Shown: positions 8,368 through 16,583, counted from the stretch's first letter. The stretch is DNA of 41,557 nt from an uncultured Collinsella sp. (GCA_900544865.1 UQXA01000016.1:1-41557), one strand, 5' to 3'. The notes: a model not told the origin generated them from the sequence alone. Numbers and translations: made by a program.

Positions 8368-9306
8368 TCATCGCTTCCCAAACAAGAGGAGAGATCTATT
8401 GAAAAGGCCCTCTTGTAGACTGCCGAAATTCAGCCTCGAAGAGAAAGAAACCCTGCACCTAGCCATGAAAGAAGCGTCCATTTTCGATACCAACTCTCCA
8501 AGAGCACGCTCTGGAGGAAGAATGCAGTCGGAATAAGTTGAAAGAAGTCCAGTAACTTGCTTTGCAAGAGTAATCTCTCGCGGATGACAAAAACTATTGA
8601 TTTTCTCAATCACTTTAGATGGTAAATCAGTACTCACACCGACCACATTACGACCATGCTGGCGATATCCCATATGAGGAGAAGCATCGAAAACAATCCG
8701 ATAACCCAGCAGCACGCATATATTAGCTATCAGCTTATCATGCATGATGACGGGATGGGGCAGCTCATGCAAGCAAACAACTTCCCAAATACGCCTATCA
8801 AATACTTGCGTACATCCCATAGGTGACCCAATGCAAAGCTGGTTGAGAGGGTCGTTATCTCGATAAGATATGCACCTTTGTTGCCCATAGGTTAACCGGC
8901 CCATCTCATTACCAGCTGAATCTACAAGTCTTGAATTGCAATGATAAAGAGCCAAATTCTCCTGCTTCTTAAGCTGTTTAATCGCAGTTATCAGTTTATC
9001 GCTATCCCAAATATCATCTTGGTCGGAAAACGCATAGTAATCAGCTTCGGGAGCATTCCGCAACAACGTCAAAAACCCTAAAGCAGGTCCTAGGTTTTCT
9101 CCTGTTAACAAAGTCAGACTGCCCTCATCTGCATAGCGCTGCAGAAGATCACGAGTACCATCAGATGACCCGTCATCACGGACAAAAAGACGTACGTCAA
9201 CTTCAGCCTGCGAGAGAATGCTGTCAATTTGTTCTGAAATAAATGGGATGCCGTTGTATGACGCCATTAATACGACGCACTTTGGCACCTTGGAATTACT
9301 CAACAT
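8368..9306 (-). CDS. Family 2 glycosyltransferase
   Basis: About 312 residues. Near the N-terminus are VVLMASYNG and RDDGSSDGT, then FSDQDDIWDSDKL, which carries the metal-binding acidic motif of inverting GT2 enzymes of the rhamnosyltransferase-like (RfbF/WbbL) type. PVIMHDKL and YRQHGRNVVG follow, both conserved in that group. The truncated rfbA at the operon's end would supply dTDP-rhamnose, so rhamnose is a possible donor, but this is inference. The ATG at 9306 with AAGG eight bases upstream is preferred over a start at 9378, which would lie inside the upstream gene. The gene is AT-richer than its neighbours, a sign of transfer. Confidence 0.85.
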   Translation of the reverse strand: MLSNSKVPKCVVLMASYNGIPFISEQIDSILSQAEVDVRLFVRDDGSSDGTRDLLQRYADEGSLTLLTGENLGPALGFLTLLRNAPEADYYAFSDQDDIWDSDKLITAIKQLKKQENLALYHCNSRLVDSAGNEMGRLTYGQQRCISYRDNDPLNQLCIGSPMGCTQVFDRRIWEVVCLHELPHPVIMHDKLIANICVLLGYRIVFDASPHMGYRQHGRNVVGVSTDLPSKVIEKINSFCHPREITLAKQVTGLLSTYSDCILPPERALGELVSKMDASFMARCRVSFSSRLNFGSLQEGLFNRSLLLFGKR

Positions 9307-9352
9307 ATGGATTACCTTATCATTAATGCCTAAAGCAAACGCTCTCGATGTG

Positions 9353-10480
9353 TTAACCCCTGAGCAAACCCAGTGCAAGCAGTATATCCTTGACCAAGTA
9401 CTTGGTGCAGTCTTTTGGCCTCGCCCTGAGAACGAGTCGGTTAACCCGTACCCCGTTACGAAAGCCGTCCATAAAGGTATTTCTTTCTATAGGCTTCGTC
9501 GAAGGACGTTGAAGCTGTTCATTGTTGGCCACAGCTAGACCAGGATCAACCGGCAAAAGCTCAAGGTCCGTCATTTCTAACAGTTCTCGACCCTTGTCTG
9601 TCTGCACAAGTGCGAGGGATATCCCGTTCGCGACCTCATCAGAAAGCTCGCTACCCCATGAATCGCCAAGCGTAATATCGGAGACACGATCACCCTTGGC
9701 GTAGCGGCAGGAGTAGCAGCCTTCCGTATACGGTAAACCCGAGAGGAAAGCAATCGAGTAGCGATCGCGGACACCCGTCCTACCCACAGTTTCAGCTCCG
9801 CGATAGCGGAGCTGATACTGGACTTTCTTTCGAAAGTCCAGTATCAGCTCATTAGACAGGTTGTTACCTGTCTCTTCCAAGAATCGGCTCAGGACCTTGG
9901 GGGACGGTGAACCATGACAGATAAGGTCGATGGTGTAAAGGGAATCGGCTAAACGGCTTCCAACGAAGTTACGCATCGCAGCAACCTGACAAGGAAGACC
10001 GATAAAGAGAACCCTTTGACCACCTTGCAGGGCCTCCCTAACCTCGCGGTACGCACCAAGCGGATTGCTTTTGACGTATTTGGAGCCTTGGGCCCTCCTC
10101 AAGTAATCCGCATCAGAAGTGAGGTGGAACCGGAACTCACCGCCCTCCTGTGCACATGAACACACTAATCCATTTGACGCCACAAACGCCTCCGAGATGG
10201 CCGTAGCCAGACCCCCGGACGAAGATGACATTCTGAGCGATGTATCTTTCGCCCACCCCTGTAGCCACTCGAGAGGACGCAACGAAGATGGGGATACCAT
10301 CTGGGGACACGTTTTCTCGCACAGTCCACATCCCACGCACCTTGTAGGATCAATACGGGCGTTATACGCCTCAATCGTATCCTCAATGGCAATCGCTCCA
10401 TGTCGGCATGAATCGACGCAGGCCATACAGCCAGCGCACATATCCTTCTTGCATACCGTCCTAGTGCCAACGTTTGACAA
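9353..10480 (-). CDS. FrhB-like Fe-S protein paired with a pyruvyl transferase
   Basis: About 375 residues, paralogous to the gene at 1920-3137. Two 4Fe-4S motifs lie near the N-terminus (CAGCMACVDSCRHGA and CVGCGLCEKTCP). SSSSGGLATAI, GLPCQVAAMRNF, LICHGSPSP and CYSCRYAKGDRVSDITLGDSWG follow. The family is a flavin/Fe-S redox module. In polysaccharide loci its reaction is unknown. The likely TTG start at 10480 has GAGGAG seven bases upstream and overlaps the end of the pyruvyl transferase gene. This tight coupling suggests the two products work together. A compound hairpin lies at 9792-9850. Confidence 0.85.
   Translation of the reverse strand: MSNVGTRTVCKKDMCAGCMACVDSCRHGAIAIEDTIEAYNARIDPTRCVGCGLCEKTCPQMVSPSSLRPLEWLQGWAKDTSLRMSSSSGGLATAISEAFVASNGLVCSCAQEGGEFRFHLTSDADYLRRAQGSKYVKSNPLGAYREVREALQGGQRVLFIGLPCQVAAMRNFVGSRLADSLYTIDLICHGSPSPKVLSRFLEETGNNLSNELILDFRKKVQYQLRYRGAETVGRTGVRDRYSIAFLSGLPYTEGCYSCRYAKGDRVSDITLGDSWGSELSDEVANGISLALVQTDKGRELLEMTDLELLPVDPGLAVANNEQLQRPSTKPIERNTFMDGFRNGVRVNRLVLRARPKDCTKYLVKDILLALGLLRG
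9792..9850 (-). repeat. Compound perfect hairpin inside the first FrhB-like gene
   Basis: The long inverted repeat pairs 9809-9827 with 9832-9850 (19 bp perfect, loop TTTC). The short one pairs 9792-9801 with 9806-9815 (10 bp perfect, loop GATA). The two share bases 9809-9815, so they are mutually exclusive. They code in frame for about residues 211-230 of the likely TTG-start protein, around DFRKK. This is the position homologous to the hairpin at 2409-2466, and both short stems contain CTCCGC/GCGGAG. Confidence 0.85.
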
Positions 10481-10484
10481 TGCC

Positions 10485-11588
10485 CTACTCCTCAATCATG
10501 CTCTTGAGCTGCGCTAGGGACTTCTCCCTCTCCGCACCCATCACGTCGTTGACCCGACCAAAGTCAATCTGCTTGGATGCTAACTCGACATCATCTAGAT
10601 TCTGAAGCACTCTGTCCGTGAGGTCCGTGAGTCGCAGAATACTCACGTTCCTGCTCGAGGTTCCGTTCTTGGGCAGCACTTCTACCAGCGGCGTATTGAG
10701 ATTTATGGCAAAAGCCGTACCGTGGAACGAGTCCGTGACTAGGCATGCTGCGTTGTCGACATACGAGAGAAACTCAGCAAGCGTCGGCAGCCACTTGAAC
10801 TTGCCCTCGCGTGAGGCCTGGTGCAGGCTTGCGGAGATCCGTATCAGGGGCAAGCCAAGCTTTTTGGCAACCTTCACGGCGTACTGCCCCACCGTCGGGT
10901 CGCTGTGAATCTGGTAGACGAGGATGTATTCGCCCTTCGGGGCAGGTGCCGCCATCCTTCTCCACGCCTCGCCATCAAGCAGCAGCGTGGGATCGACAAC
11001 CTGTCCGGCCTCTATGCCCCACGAGGCAAGCTGCTCGCGCGCGGAATCCTCGCGTACGAACACGGCCTCATATGCTCGAAGGTCCTCGAGAAACCTGGGG
11101 CGCACGCTATCCGGGATATTCTTCTTACCAAAGCTTGCCGCATATGAGATGCGCCTTGCGCCCTCGGGAGCAAACTCAAGCGCGTATGACAGGTCGTATG
11201 CGCCCGAGCTGATGGGACCCCACACCTGATCGCTTCCAGTCATATAGACATCGGCCTTGGGCGGATTAGCCTTCAGCTCCTCCAGGGATGCATAGTGAGG
11301 GCTCATCTTAAGCAGCTGGGAACGCTCACGCGCAAACCGCTTGCCCGCCACCCTTGTCTCAGGCTCCATCAGAAGTCTGTAGACAGACTTCTTCAACGGG
11401 TTCCCGTTCCAGGACGGCTTTGTCGAAAGAAGCGTCCTCACCTGCTGGGATACGTCCTCACAAGCAGGTACATAGTCCATAATCTCGAACTCATGCCCCA
11501 AGCTCTCTACCGCTCGTTGTGTCGCATATGCCTGGAGCAGGGAGCCATAATTAGAGATTGCGTGCCTGGTTATGCAGGATACTTTCAC
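10485..11588 (-). CDS. Polysaccharide pyruvyl transferase family protein (first copy)
   Basis: About 367 residues of the PS_pyruv_trans family. The N-terminus has NYGSLLQAYATQRAV, then YMTGSDQVWGP, RISYAASFGK, VFVREDSAREQL, VVDPTLLLDGEAW and VTDSFHGTAFAINLNTPLV, with the conserved SFHG block. It is expected to act on a polysaccharide sugar in the cytoplasm, possibly with phosphoenolpyruvate as donor. The GTG at 11588 has GGAGG six bases upstream and is preferred over a TTG at 11615. Its end overlaps the FrhB-like gene that follows. Confidence 0.85.
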   Translation of the reverse strand: MKVSCITRHAISNYGSLLQAYATQRAVESLGHEFEIMDYVPACEDVSQQVRTLLSTKPSWNGNPLKKSVYRLLMEPETRVAGKRFARERSQLLKMSPHYASLEELKANPPKADVYMTGSDQVWGPISSGAYDLSYALEFAPEGARRISYAASFGKKNIPDSVRPRFLEDLRAYEAVFVREDSAREQLASWGIEAGQVVDPTLLLDGEAWRRMAAPAPKGEYILVYQIHSDPTVGQYAVKVAKKLGLPLIRISASLHQASREGKFKWLPTLAEFLSYVDNAACLVTDSFHGTAFAINLNTPLVEVLPKNGTSSRNVSILRLTDLTDRVLQNLDDVELASKQIDFGRVNDVMGAEREKSLAQLKSMIEE

Positions 11589-11660
11589 GTGTTTCCTCCG
11601 ATTGATATCGAGCAACCGCTATTTCTGAATTTTTGCATTCGATTTTTCCACCCGGCTGCA

Positions 11661-12797
11661 CTACAGCGCCTCCTCAGTCTCGTACACGTGCGCGTCGGCT
11701 CGGCTTGCGTCGGAAAGGCCGTCGTTGATCGCGGCGTGCATGTCGCAGGTGGAAAGAGCGTCCAGCTCCTCCTTCGTCACCTTGCCCGACTCGTAGTCGC
11801 GCACGATGGGGAGCTCGTGCATGTCGAACTTCTTGCCGGGCTTGAGCTTGTGCGCCAGCACCCACGACGCGGGTTTCCAGATGTACTTGTGCATGGCAGG
11901 AGACACGGAGCCGATCATCCAGCAGTTGCGGTCGCAGTGGCGCACGCAGCCGCGCACTTTCTCGGCCTGGGCGCTCTCCCACAGCTCATCCCAAGACTCG
12001 TCGTTAAGGTTGCCCATAACGAGCTTCTCCTTGGTGCCGTTGCAGGGCATGACGTCGCCGTAGGGGTCGATGAAGAACGTGTCGAACGCCATATCGCACG
12101 GGAGCAGGCGCTTCTGCCCATAGATGTAGTTGATGAGGCCCATGTTGAAGTACGCGCGGAACCACTTCTTGGGCTCGTTGGACTTGAGGAGCTCGTTTAC
12201 CAGGTCCTCGAAGTTCTGGGCCACCATGGGACGGTCCTTGATGATGTTCTTCGCCTCGACAAAGTAGAAGCTGTTGTGCAGGCTGGCGGTGGCGAACTCC
12301 ATGCCGAGCTCGTCGGAAAGCTTGTACAGCGGCACCAAGTCCGCAGCGTTGCGATCCTGCACCGTCATGCCAAAGCCCACGTCCGGGTGCTTCATTTCCA
12401 CGAGCTTCTTGAGCGTCTCGTAGCCGCGGTTGAAGCCGTTCTGGAGACCGCGGATCTCATCGTTGGTCTGCTGCAGACCCTCGATGGAGATGCGGATTCC
12501 CACCTGGGGGAATTCCTCGGCAAGGGCGATGATGCGGTCGGTGAAGAAGCCGTTGGTGGAGATGACGATGCGGTCGGACTTCTTGTACAGCTCGCGCACG
12601 ATATCCGCAAGGTCGGTCCTGATGAAGGGCTCGCCACCGGTGATGTTGGTGAAGTACATGCGCGGGAGCTTCTTGATCACGTCGAGGGAGAGCTCCTCCT
12701 CCGGACGGCTGGGAGCCTTGTAGCGGTTGCACATGGTGCAGCGCGCGTTGCAGCGGTACGTTACGATTACGGTTCCGTTGAGTTTCTTCTCGGCCAT
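11661..12797 (-). CDS. Radical SAM protein with SPASM-like C-terminal cysteines
   Basis: A 378-residue protein. The radical SAM cluster motif CNARCTMC lies at residues 16-23 and the GGEPF motif follows at about 55. The C-terminal half has CDMAFDTFFIDPYGDVMPCNG, then CVRHCDRNCW, consistent with a SPASM/twitch auxiliary Fe-S site. Such enzymes cleave S-adenosylmethionine to start radical chemistry. Its place in a glycosyltransferase operon suggests it modifies a sugar, lipid carrier or nucleotide sugar rather than a peptide: no small precursor peptide is visible nearby. It starts three bases after the GT4 stop. A 72-base gap, with nothing recognised in it, separates it from the next gene. Confidence 0.85.
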   Translation of the reverse strand: MAEKKLNGTVIVTYRCNARCTMCNRYKAPSRPEEELSLDVIKKLPRMYFTNITGGEPFIRTDLADIVRELYKKSDRIVISTNGFFTDRIIALAEEFPQVGIRISIEGLQQTNDEIRGLQNGFNRGYETLKKLVEMKHPDVGFGMTVQDRNAADLVPLYKLSDELGMEFATASLHNSFYFVEAKNIIKDRPMVAQNFEDLVNELLKSNEPKKWFRAYFNMGLINYIYGQKRLLPCDMAFDTFFIDPYGDVMPCNGTKEKLVMGNLNDESWDELWESAQAEKVRGCVRHCDRNCWMIGSVSPAMHKYIWKPASWVLAHKLKPGKKFDMHELPIVRDYESGKVTKEELDALSTCDMHAAINDGLSDASRADAHVYETEEAL

Positions 12798-12800
12798 GGG

Positions 12801-14084
12801 TTAGGCCACCACCTTCCGGTCAATTAGTTCTTGATACAGGGAGACGAGATTCCGGATGTATTCCTCTTGATTACAGTTCTCTGCCACGAATGAACGGCAA
12901 TGCGCGCTCATCGCGGCGTAAGCCGCAGGATCGGCGGCCACCGCCGCACCCCTACGGATTGCATCTGCGAGTCCTGCCTCATCGTGGGCTTCAGCCAGGA
13001 AGCCCGTTTCACCCTCACGTACCAGCTCGGGTATTCCGCCCATGTTCGTACCGATAACGGGCTTGCCCGCGGCGAGTGCCTCGAGAACCGCATATGGCGC
13101 GTTCTCGAGGCACTCTGACGGCGCAGCCGCCAGAGTGGCTCGATTCACAAGTCCGCGCAGGGCGTCACCGGTTTTATATCCAACCAGCTCAATCCTCGAG
13201 CTTATTTCGTTTGGCATTGCGGAAACTTTGACCTTCACAGCATCACATTCAGGGCCATCGCCTGCAATAACAAGACGCCAATCAGGGATCACCGGTGCCG
13301 CCTTCTCAAAAGCATGCACGAGCGTTAACACGCCTTTCTCGCGAGAAAGGCGTCCCAGATACAGCATGTAGGGATCTTCATTATTTTGGTTGGCAACTTC
13401 CCGTGACATCGAATCGGGATTCAGGAAATTCCGCATGAGGACAAGCTGACGCTCGGGAAGCCCCGCTTCAATAAACTTGTTCCGCATGAACTCACTCGGG
13501 CAGATGATGCGATCGAGACGTGAATAGGTTTTGTGCCGTTTAAGCCACTCCGCCTCAGCCACCGCTAACGCGCTTTTTGCGATCGAACCCTTTACGCACT
13601 TCTTCTTAAGGCAATTGCCAAAATGACCCCCGAGACACGAATCGCAAACGTTGCCCTCGGAATCAAGCATAAGATAGCTCGGGCAAGCAAGAATCAAGTC
13701 GTGCGAGGTATACACAACCGGCGTTGGATGCTGCTTTAGCCAAGGAGCGTCCAAGATGGAAAACGTAATCTGCCTATGAGTGAGATTGAGATGGATTACA
13801 TCGGGCTGGAATTCACGGCACAGCGCATCGAACTTCTCGCGCGCCTCTTTGGAATACACAAGTGCCTGCGCGGCCTTCGCCTTATCGACAATAGAGCTCG
13901 GTCCGTTATAGTCGCGATTCGTTACAAAGTAACGCGACCACTCAGTCGGCTCATTACGCTCATCCTCCATGCTGAAGAAGGCAACTTCATGCCCAAGAGC
14001 GCGAAGACCATCGGCAAGAGCAAAGTAGTACGTCTCGCTTCCACCCTTGCGCCAATGAAACTTATTTACAAGAAGGATCTTCAT
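12801..14084 (-). CDS. Family 4 glycosyltransferase
   Basis: A 427-residue GT-B enzyme. The N-terminal domain starts KILLVNKFHWRKGGSETYYF, with a Cys-rich insertion (CDSCLGGHFGNCLKKKC) at about 145-165. The C-terminal donor domain has YLGRLSREKGVLTLVHAF, VIAGDGPE and the E-x7-E region ECLENAPYAVLEALAAGKPV. It adds a sugar to the lipid-linked intermediate in the cytoplasm with retention of configuration. Its ATG overlaps the stop of the upstream GT4 (TAATG). The donor is unknown. Confidence 0.9.
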   Translation of the reverse strand: MKILLVNKFHWRKGGSETYYFALADGLRALGHEVAFFSMEDERNEPTEWSRYFVTNRDYNGPSSIVDKAKAAQALVYSKEAREKFDALCREFQPDVIHLNLTHRQITFSILDAPWLKQHPTPVVYTSHDLILACPSYLMLDSEGNVCDSCLGGHFGNCLKKKCVKGSIAKSALAVAEAEWLKRHKTYSRLDRIICPSEFMRNKFIEAGLPERQLVLMRNFLNPDSMSREVANQNNEDPYMLYLGRLSREKGVLTLVHAFEKAAPVIPDWRLVIAGDGPECDAVKVKVSAMPNEISSRIELVGYKTGDALRGLVNRATLAAAPSECLENAPYAVLEALAAGKPVIGTNMGGIPELVREGETGFLAEAHDEAGLADAIRRGAAVAADPAAYAAMSAHCRSFVAENCNQEEYIRNLVSLYQELIDRKVVA

Positions 14085-15187
14085 TACGCAACACCCTCAT
14101 ACAAAGCAAGCGTCCTTTGGACGACGCTGTTCCAGTCATAGCCATTAATCGCGCGGTCACGTGCCATGGCGCCCAGCCTCTCCGCTTGGGCAGAATCCGC
14201 TATCAGGCCTTCAAGCACGTCGCGCAGCGCCCCCGCGTCTCCGTGTGGGAACGTGAGCCCGCAACCCTGCAGAACATCCGCGCACTCGGGAATATCCGAG
14301 GTAACGCATGCCGCACCGTGAGACATGGCCTCCAGCAAGCTCATGGGCAGGCCCTCAACGTCGGAGGGGAGCGCGTAGCAATACGCGTTGGAGTACAGCT
14401 CGGAGAGCAGGTTGCCCTCAACGTGGCCGGTAAAGAGCGCGCGGGGGTCGGACGCGGCAGCCTCTTTGAGCGCCACGGCGTAGTCGTCCGTATCGGAGGA
14501 GTCGCCCGCGATAACCAGGCGCTTATCCGTCTTTACTTGCTTGTACGCCTCCACCAACAGTTCCGGTCGCTTCTCGGGCACAATGCGACCGAGGTAGAGG
14601 ACATAGGAGCCCTGGGTGAGCCCCAAGCGCTCGGAGATCTCCTTCGCGGGAAGATCCGCCTCGGGAGTGATGCCGTTGGGAATGAGCGTAGCCTCGCGGC
14701 CGTAAGCCTCCTTGAAGTACTCCTGATTGCCCCGGGAAAGCACGATGAGCGCATCCGCGCACTTGGCCGCCGTCGCCTCGCCGAACTTGATGTACTTGGA
14801 AGCCAAGCCGCCCCATTTTGCACGCTGCCAGTCTAGGCCGTGGATCGTTGCCACGGTCCTGATGTCCGCGGAACGCGCAAAACGAAGGGGGACGCACGGC
14901 CCCTCTGCGTGATAGTGAATTACGTCTGCCCCGTCTTTGATGGCGGCCCTTGTTGCGGCAAAGCTGCTCGTGAGCGCAGAGAGCCCCTTGATGTCCAGAG
15001 CCTTTACGGGAACGATGCGGTAGCCATCCTTCTCGTAGGGCTCGGAAGGAGCTCCTTCGCCCATACGGTCGTAGCAGGTTACTTGGTGACCAAGGTCTGC
15101 CATACGGCGAGCAAGCTCGCCTACCACCACTTCTACGCCGCCCTCGCGCGAACCCGTTCTCTTTTGGCCTATCATGGCGATGCGCAT
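14084..15187 (-). CDS. Family 4 glycosyltransferase
   Basis: About 367 residues. The N-terminal GT-B half has RIAMIGQKRTGSREGGVEVVVGEL and VIHYHAEGP. The donor half has YLGRIVPEKRPELLVEAYK, VIAGDSSDTD and PSDVEGLPMSLLEAMSHGAACV, the E-x7-E motif. It resembles the rhamnosyl/fucosyl-type GT4 enzymes that act second in capsule assembly. The ATG at 15187 follows the sugar transferase stop by one base, so a GTG at 15199 inside that gene is less likely. It lies directly after the initiating transferase, so it probably adds the second sugar. Confidence 0.9.
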   Translation of the reverse strand: MRIAMIGQKRTGSREGGVEVVVGELARRMADLGHQVTCYDRMGEGAPSEPYEKDGYRIVPVKALDIKGLSALTSSFAATRAAIKDGADVIHYHAEGPCVPLRFARSADIRTVATIHGLDWQRAKWGGLASKYIKFGEATAAKCADALIVLSRGNQEYFKEAYGREATLIPNGITPEADLPAKEISERLGLTQGSYVLYLGRIVPEKRPELLVEAYKQVKTDKRLVIAGDSSDTDDYAVALKEAAASDPRALFTGHVEGNLLSELYSNAYCYALPSDVEGLPMSLLEAMSHGAACVTSDIPECADVLQGCGLTFPHGDAGALRDVLEGLIADSAQAERLGAMARDRAINGYDWNSVVQRTLALYEGVA

Positions 15188-15188
15188 G

Positions 15189-15857
15189 CTACACGGCACC
15201 TTCCCCAGAGAACATCGTCTTCAGCGTGCCGAATATCAACCGCAGGTCCTGGCGCAGGCTGCGATTCTCTATATAGTGAAGATCCAGCTCAACCATTTCG
15301 TTGAAGCCCAGGTGGCTGCGGCCCATTACCTGCCAGGGCCCGCTGCAGCCGGGCTTTACGGCAAGGCGCTTCATGTCATGCTCGCTGTACAAGGCAACCT
15401 CGCGCGGCAGGCCGGGGCGCGGGCCAATGAGGTTCATTTGGCCCAAGAACACGTTGATAAGCTGGGGCAGCTCGTCGATACTGTGCTTGCGAATGAAGTT
15501 GCCCACGCCGGGAATAATGCGCGGGTCGTGCTTCATTTTAAACATGGGGCCGGTGGCCTCGTTTTGAGCCTGCAAGTCCTTGAGCATTTGGTCTGCGTTG
15601 GGCACCATGCTGCGGAACTTATAGATCTTAAACAGGTAGAATGTGCCGTCTTTGCGCACGCGGCCCACGCGCCACTGCGAATAAAGGGGGCTGGCGCCCG
15701 GGCTCTTAATGCAAATGACCATGCTCAGAATTACCCCGGGTATAAAGAGCAATACCAAGGCTCCGCCGGCGGCGACAATGTCCACCGTACGCTTAACAAC
15801 GCGGTAGAGTCTGCGCCCAAGCTCGGGGTTGGGCCACGAGGGCCTCATCAAAACCAT
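15189..15857 (-). CDS. Initiating undecaprenyl-phosphate sugar phosphotransferase
   Basis: About 222 residues of the bacterial sugar transferase (WcaJ/WbaP C-terminal) family. One membrane-associated helix (VDIVAAGGALVLLFIPGVIL) is followed by the catalytic domain with FKIYKFRSM, DPRIIPGVGNFIRKHSIDELPQL, LIGPRPGLPRE and CSGPWQVMGRS. It moves sugar-1-phosphate from a UDP-sugar to undecaprenyl phosphate and so starts each repeat unit. The short form, without the extra N-terminal helices of WbaP, is common in Gram-positives. The start is unsure: ATG 15857 is given, but GTG 15875 and ATG 15848 are possible, and none has a good ribosome site. Confidence 0.9.
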   Translation of the reverse strand: MVLMRPSWPNPELGRRLYRVVKRTVDIVAAGGALVLLFIPGVILSMVICIKSPGASPLYSQWRVGRVRKDGTFYLFKIYKFRSMVPNADQMLKDLQAQNEATGPMFKMKHDPRIIPGVGNFIRKHSIDELPQLINVFLGQMNLIGPRPGLPREVALYSEHDMKRLAVKPGCSGPWQVMGRSHLGFNEMVELDLHYIENRSLRQDLRLIFGTLKTMFSGEGAV

Positions 15858-16139
15858 TAATAGACGTAAATGCACTGCTTATCTGGAGCTCAACCTGTGC
15901 GGCCGACGCGTAACCACCCGCGTTGGCCTCGCGGTGCTTTCAAACGAACAGCGCGTCATGCGCAATCACAGAAAAGCGATCGCCTAGCTGCAAGCTCGCA
16001 AGCGGACGACCGAAAGCAAAAAAGTATCGGGGGAGGGGCTCTTGGAGCCTACAATAATGACCATGGAGCAGGGTGCACGGGAGACGTGCGCCGCTGCCAT
16101 GGCGAATTCCGTCCCTGCCGCAGCGGGTGCTGCGGGGGA
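15858..16139 (-). other. Leader between the antiterminator and the sugar transferase; no intact gene
   Basis: About 280 bases without a complete gene. On the minus strand this would be the untranslated stretch of the operon just before the first biosynthetic gene. A small hairpin, GGCTC-CAA-GAGCC, lies near 16040-16055. On the plus strand, 16042-16200 reads like the start of a gene (next entry). I found no convincing ops/JUMPstart element. Confidence 0.4.
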
Positions 16140-16203
16140 TTACCTTACAAACGAAGAGGCCACCGAGATGCTGCGCGGTGCGAACTCCGGCGTGAAGCCC
16201 GGA
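16042..16203 (+). pseudogene. Possible 5' fragment of an unknown gene running into antisense of nusG
   Basis: A plus-strand frame from 16042 has protein-like composition: AAAMANSVPAAAGAAGDY, then LTNEEATEMLRGANSGVKPG. After about 16200 the same frame runs through the antisense of the NusG-like gene and loses that character. The antiterminator's family similarity ends at the same point. The simplest reading is that a rearrangement joined the start of another gene to the end of nusG. I do not recognise the protein. Confidence 0.3.
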
Positions 16204-16583
16204 CCAGCCGTCACTACGACCTGGTCGCCCTCTTTTAAGGCCTCGCTCATGGGCACCACGCGGTCTCCCCTATTGGTAAAACTGCCAATGAGCTGGGTCT
16301 CTTCTTTTGCCAACGGCACAAACTGACCGTCCTGGGAAAGCACCCGGGCAAAGTCATCCATGCGCAGCAGGTACTGTTGCACGGTCCGAGGATCTGCCGT
16401 ATCGCAGATAAGATAACCGGGAAAAAGCGGCTTAGTCGTGCTGACCCATTCGCCGTGCACCTTGATCTCGGTTTGGTATTGGGGATAAAAGAGCTCTTGC
16501 ATGGCGCTCGCCGGCACCATGCGCTCGATGCGCTCGCGCATTACATCTTCGCGACCGTTAGTGACCTGGATCACATACCACAC
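16140..16583 (-). CDS. NusG-family operon-specific antiterminator (LoaP/UpxY/RfaH-like), KOW domain lost
   Basis: About 147 residues. The N-terminal NGN domain is clear: VWYVIQVTNGREDVMRERIERM, LFYPQYQTEIKVHGEW and PLFPGYLICDT. It would bind RNA polymerase and let it read through the long capsule operon. The C-terminal KOW domain begins (EGDQVVVTAGP) but then changes to an unrelated 19-residue end. Family members go on for some 35-45 residues (usual length about 170-180). The GTG at 16583 is chosen because AAGGAGG lies seven bases upstream, rather than GTG 16592. It is the first gene of the operon, as usual for these regulators. In RfaH-type proteins the KOW domain recruits ribosomes, so function may be altered. 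Confidence 0.8.
   Translation of the reverse strand: MWYVIQVTNGREDVMRERIERMVPASAMQELFYPQYQTEIKVHGEWVSTTKPLFPGYLICDTADPRTVQQYLLRMDDFARVLSQDGQFVPLAKEETQLIGSFTNRGDRVVPMSEALKEGDQVVVTAGPGFTPEFAPRSISVASSFVR

Noticed and set aside
11295..12827. 510-residue plus-strand open frame
   Set aside because: It is antisense of the radical SAM gene and part of the pyruvyl transferase gene. Its His/Leu/Val-rich composition is that of a shadow frame.
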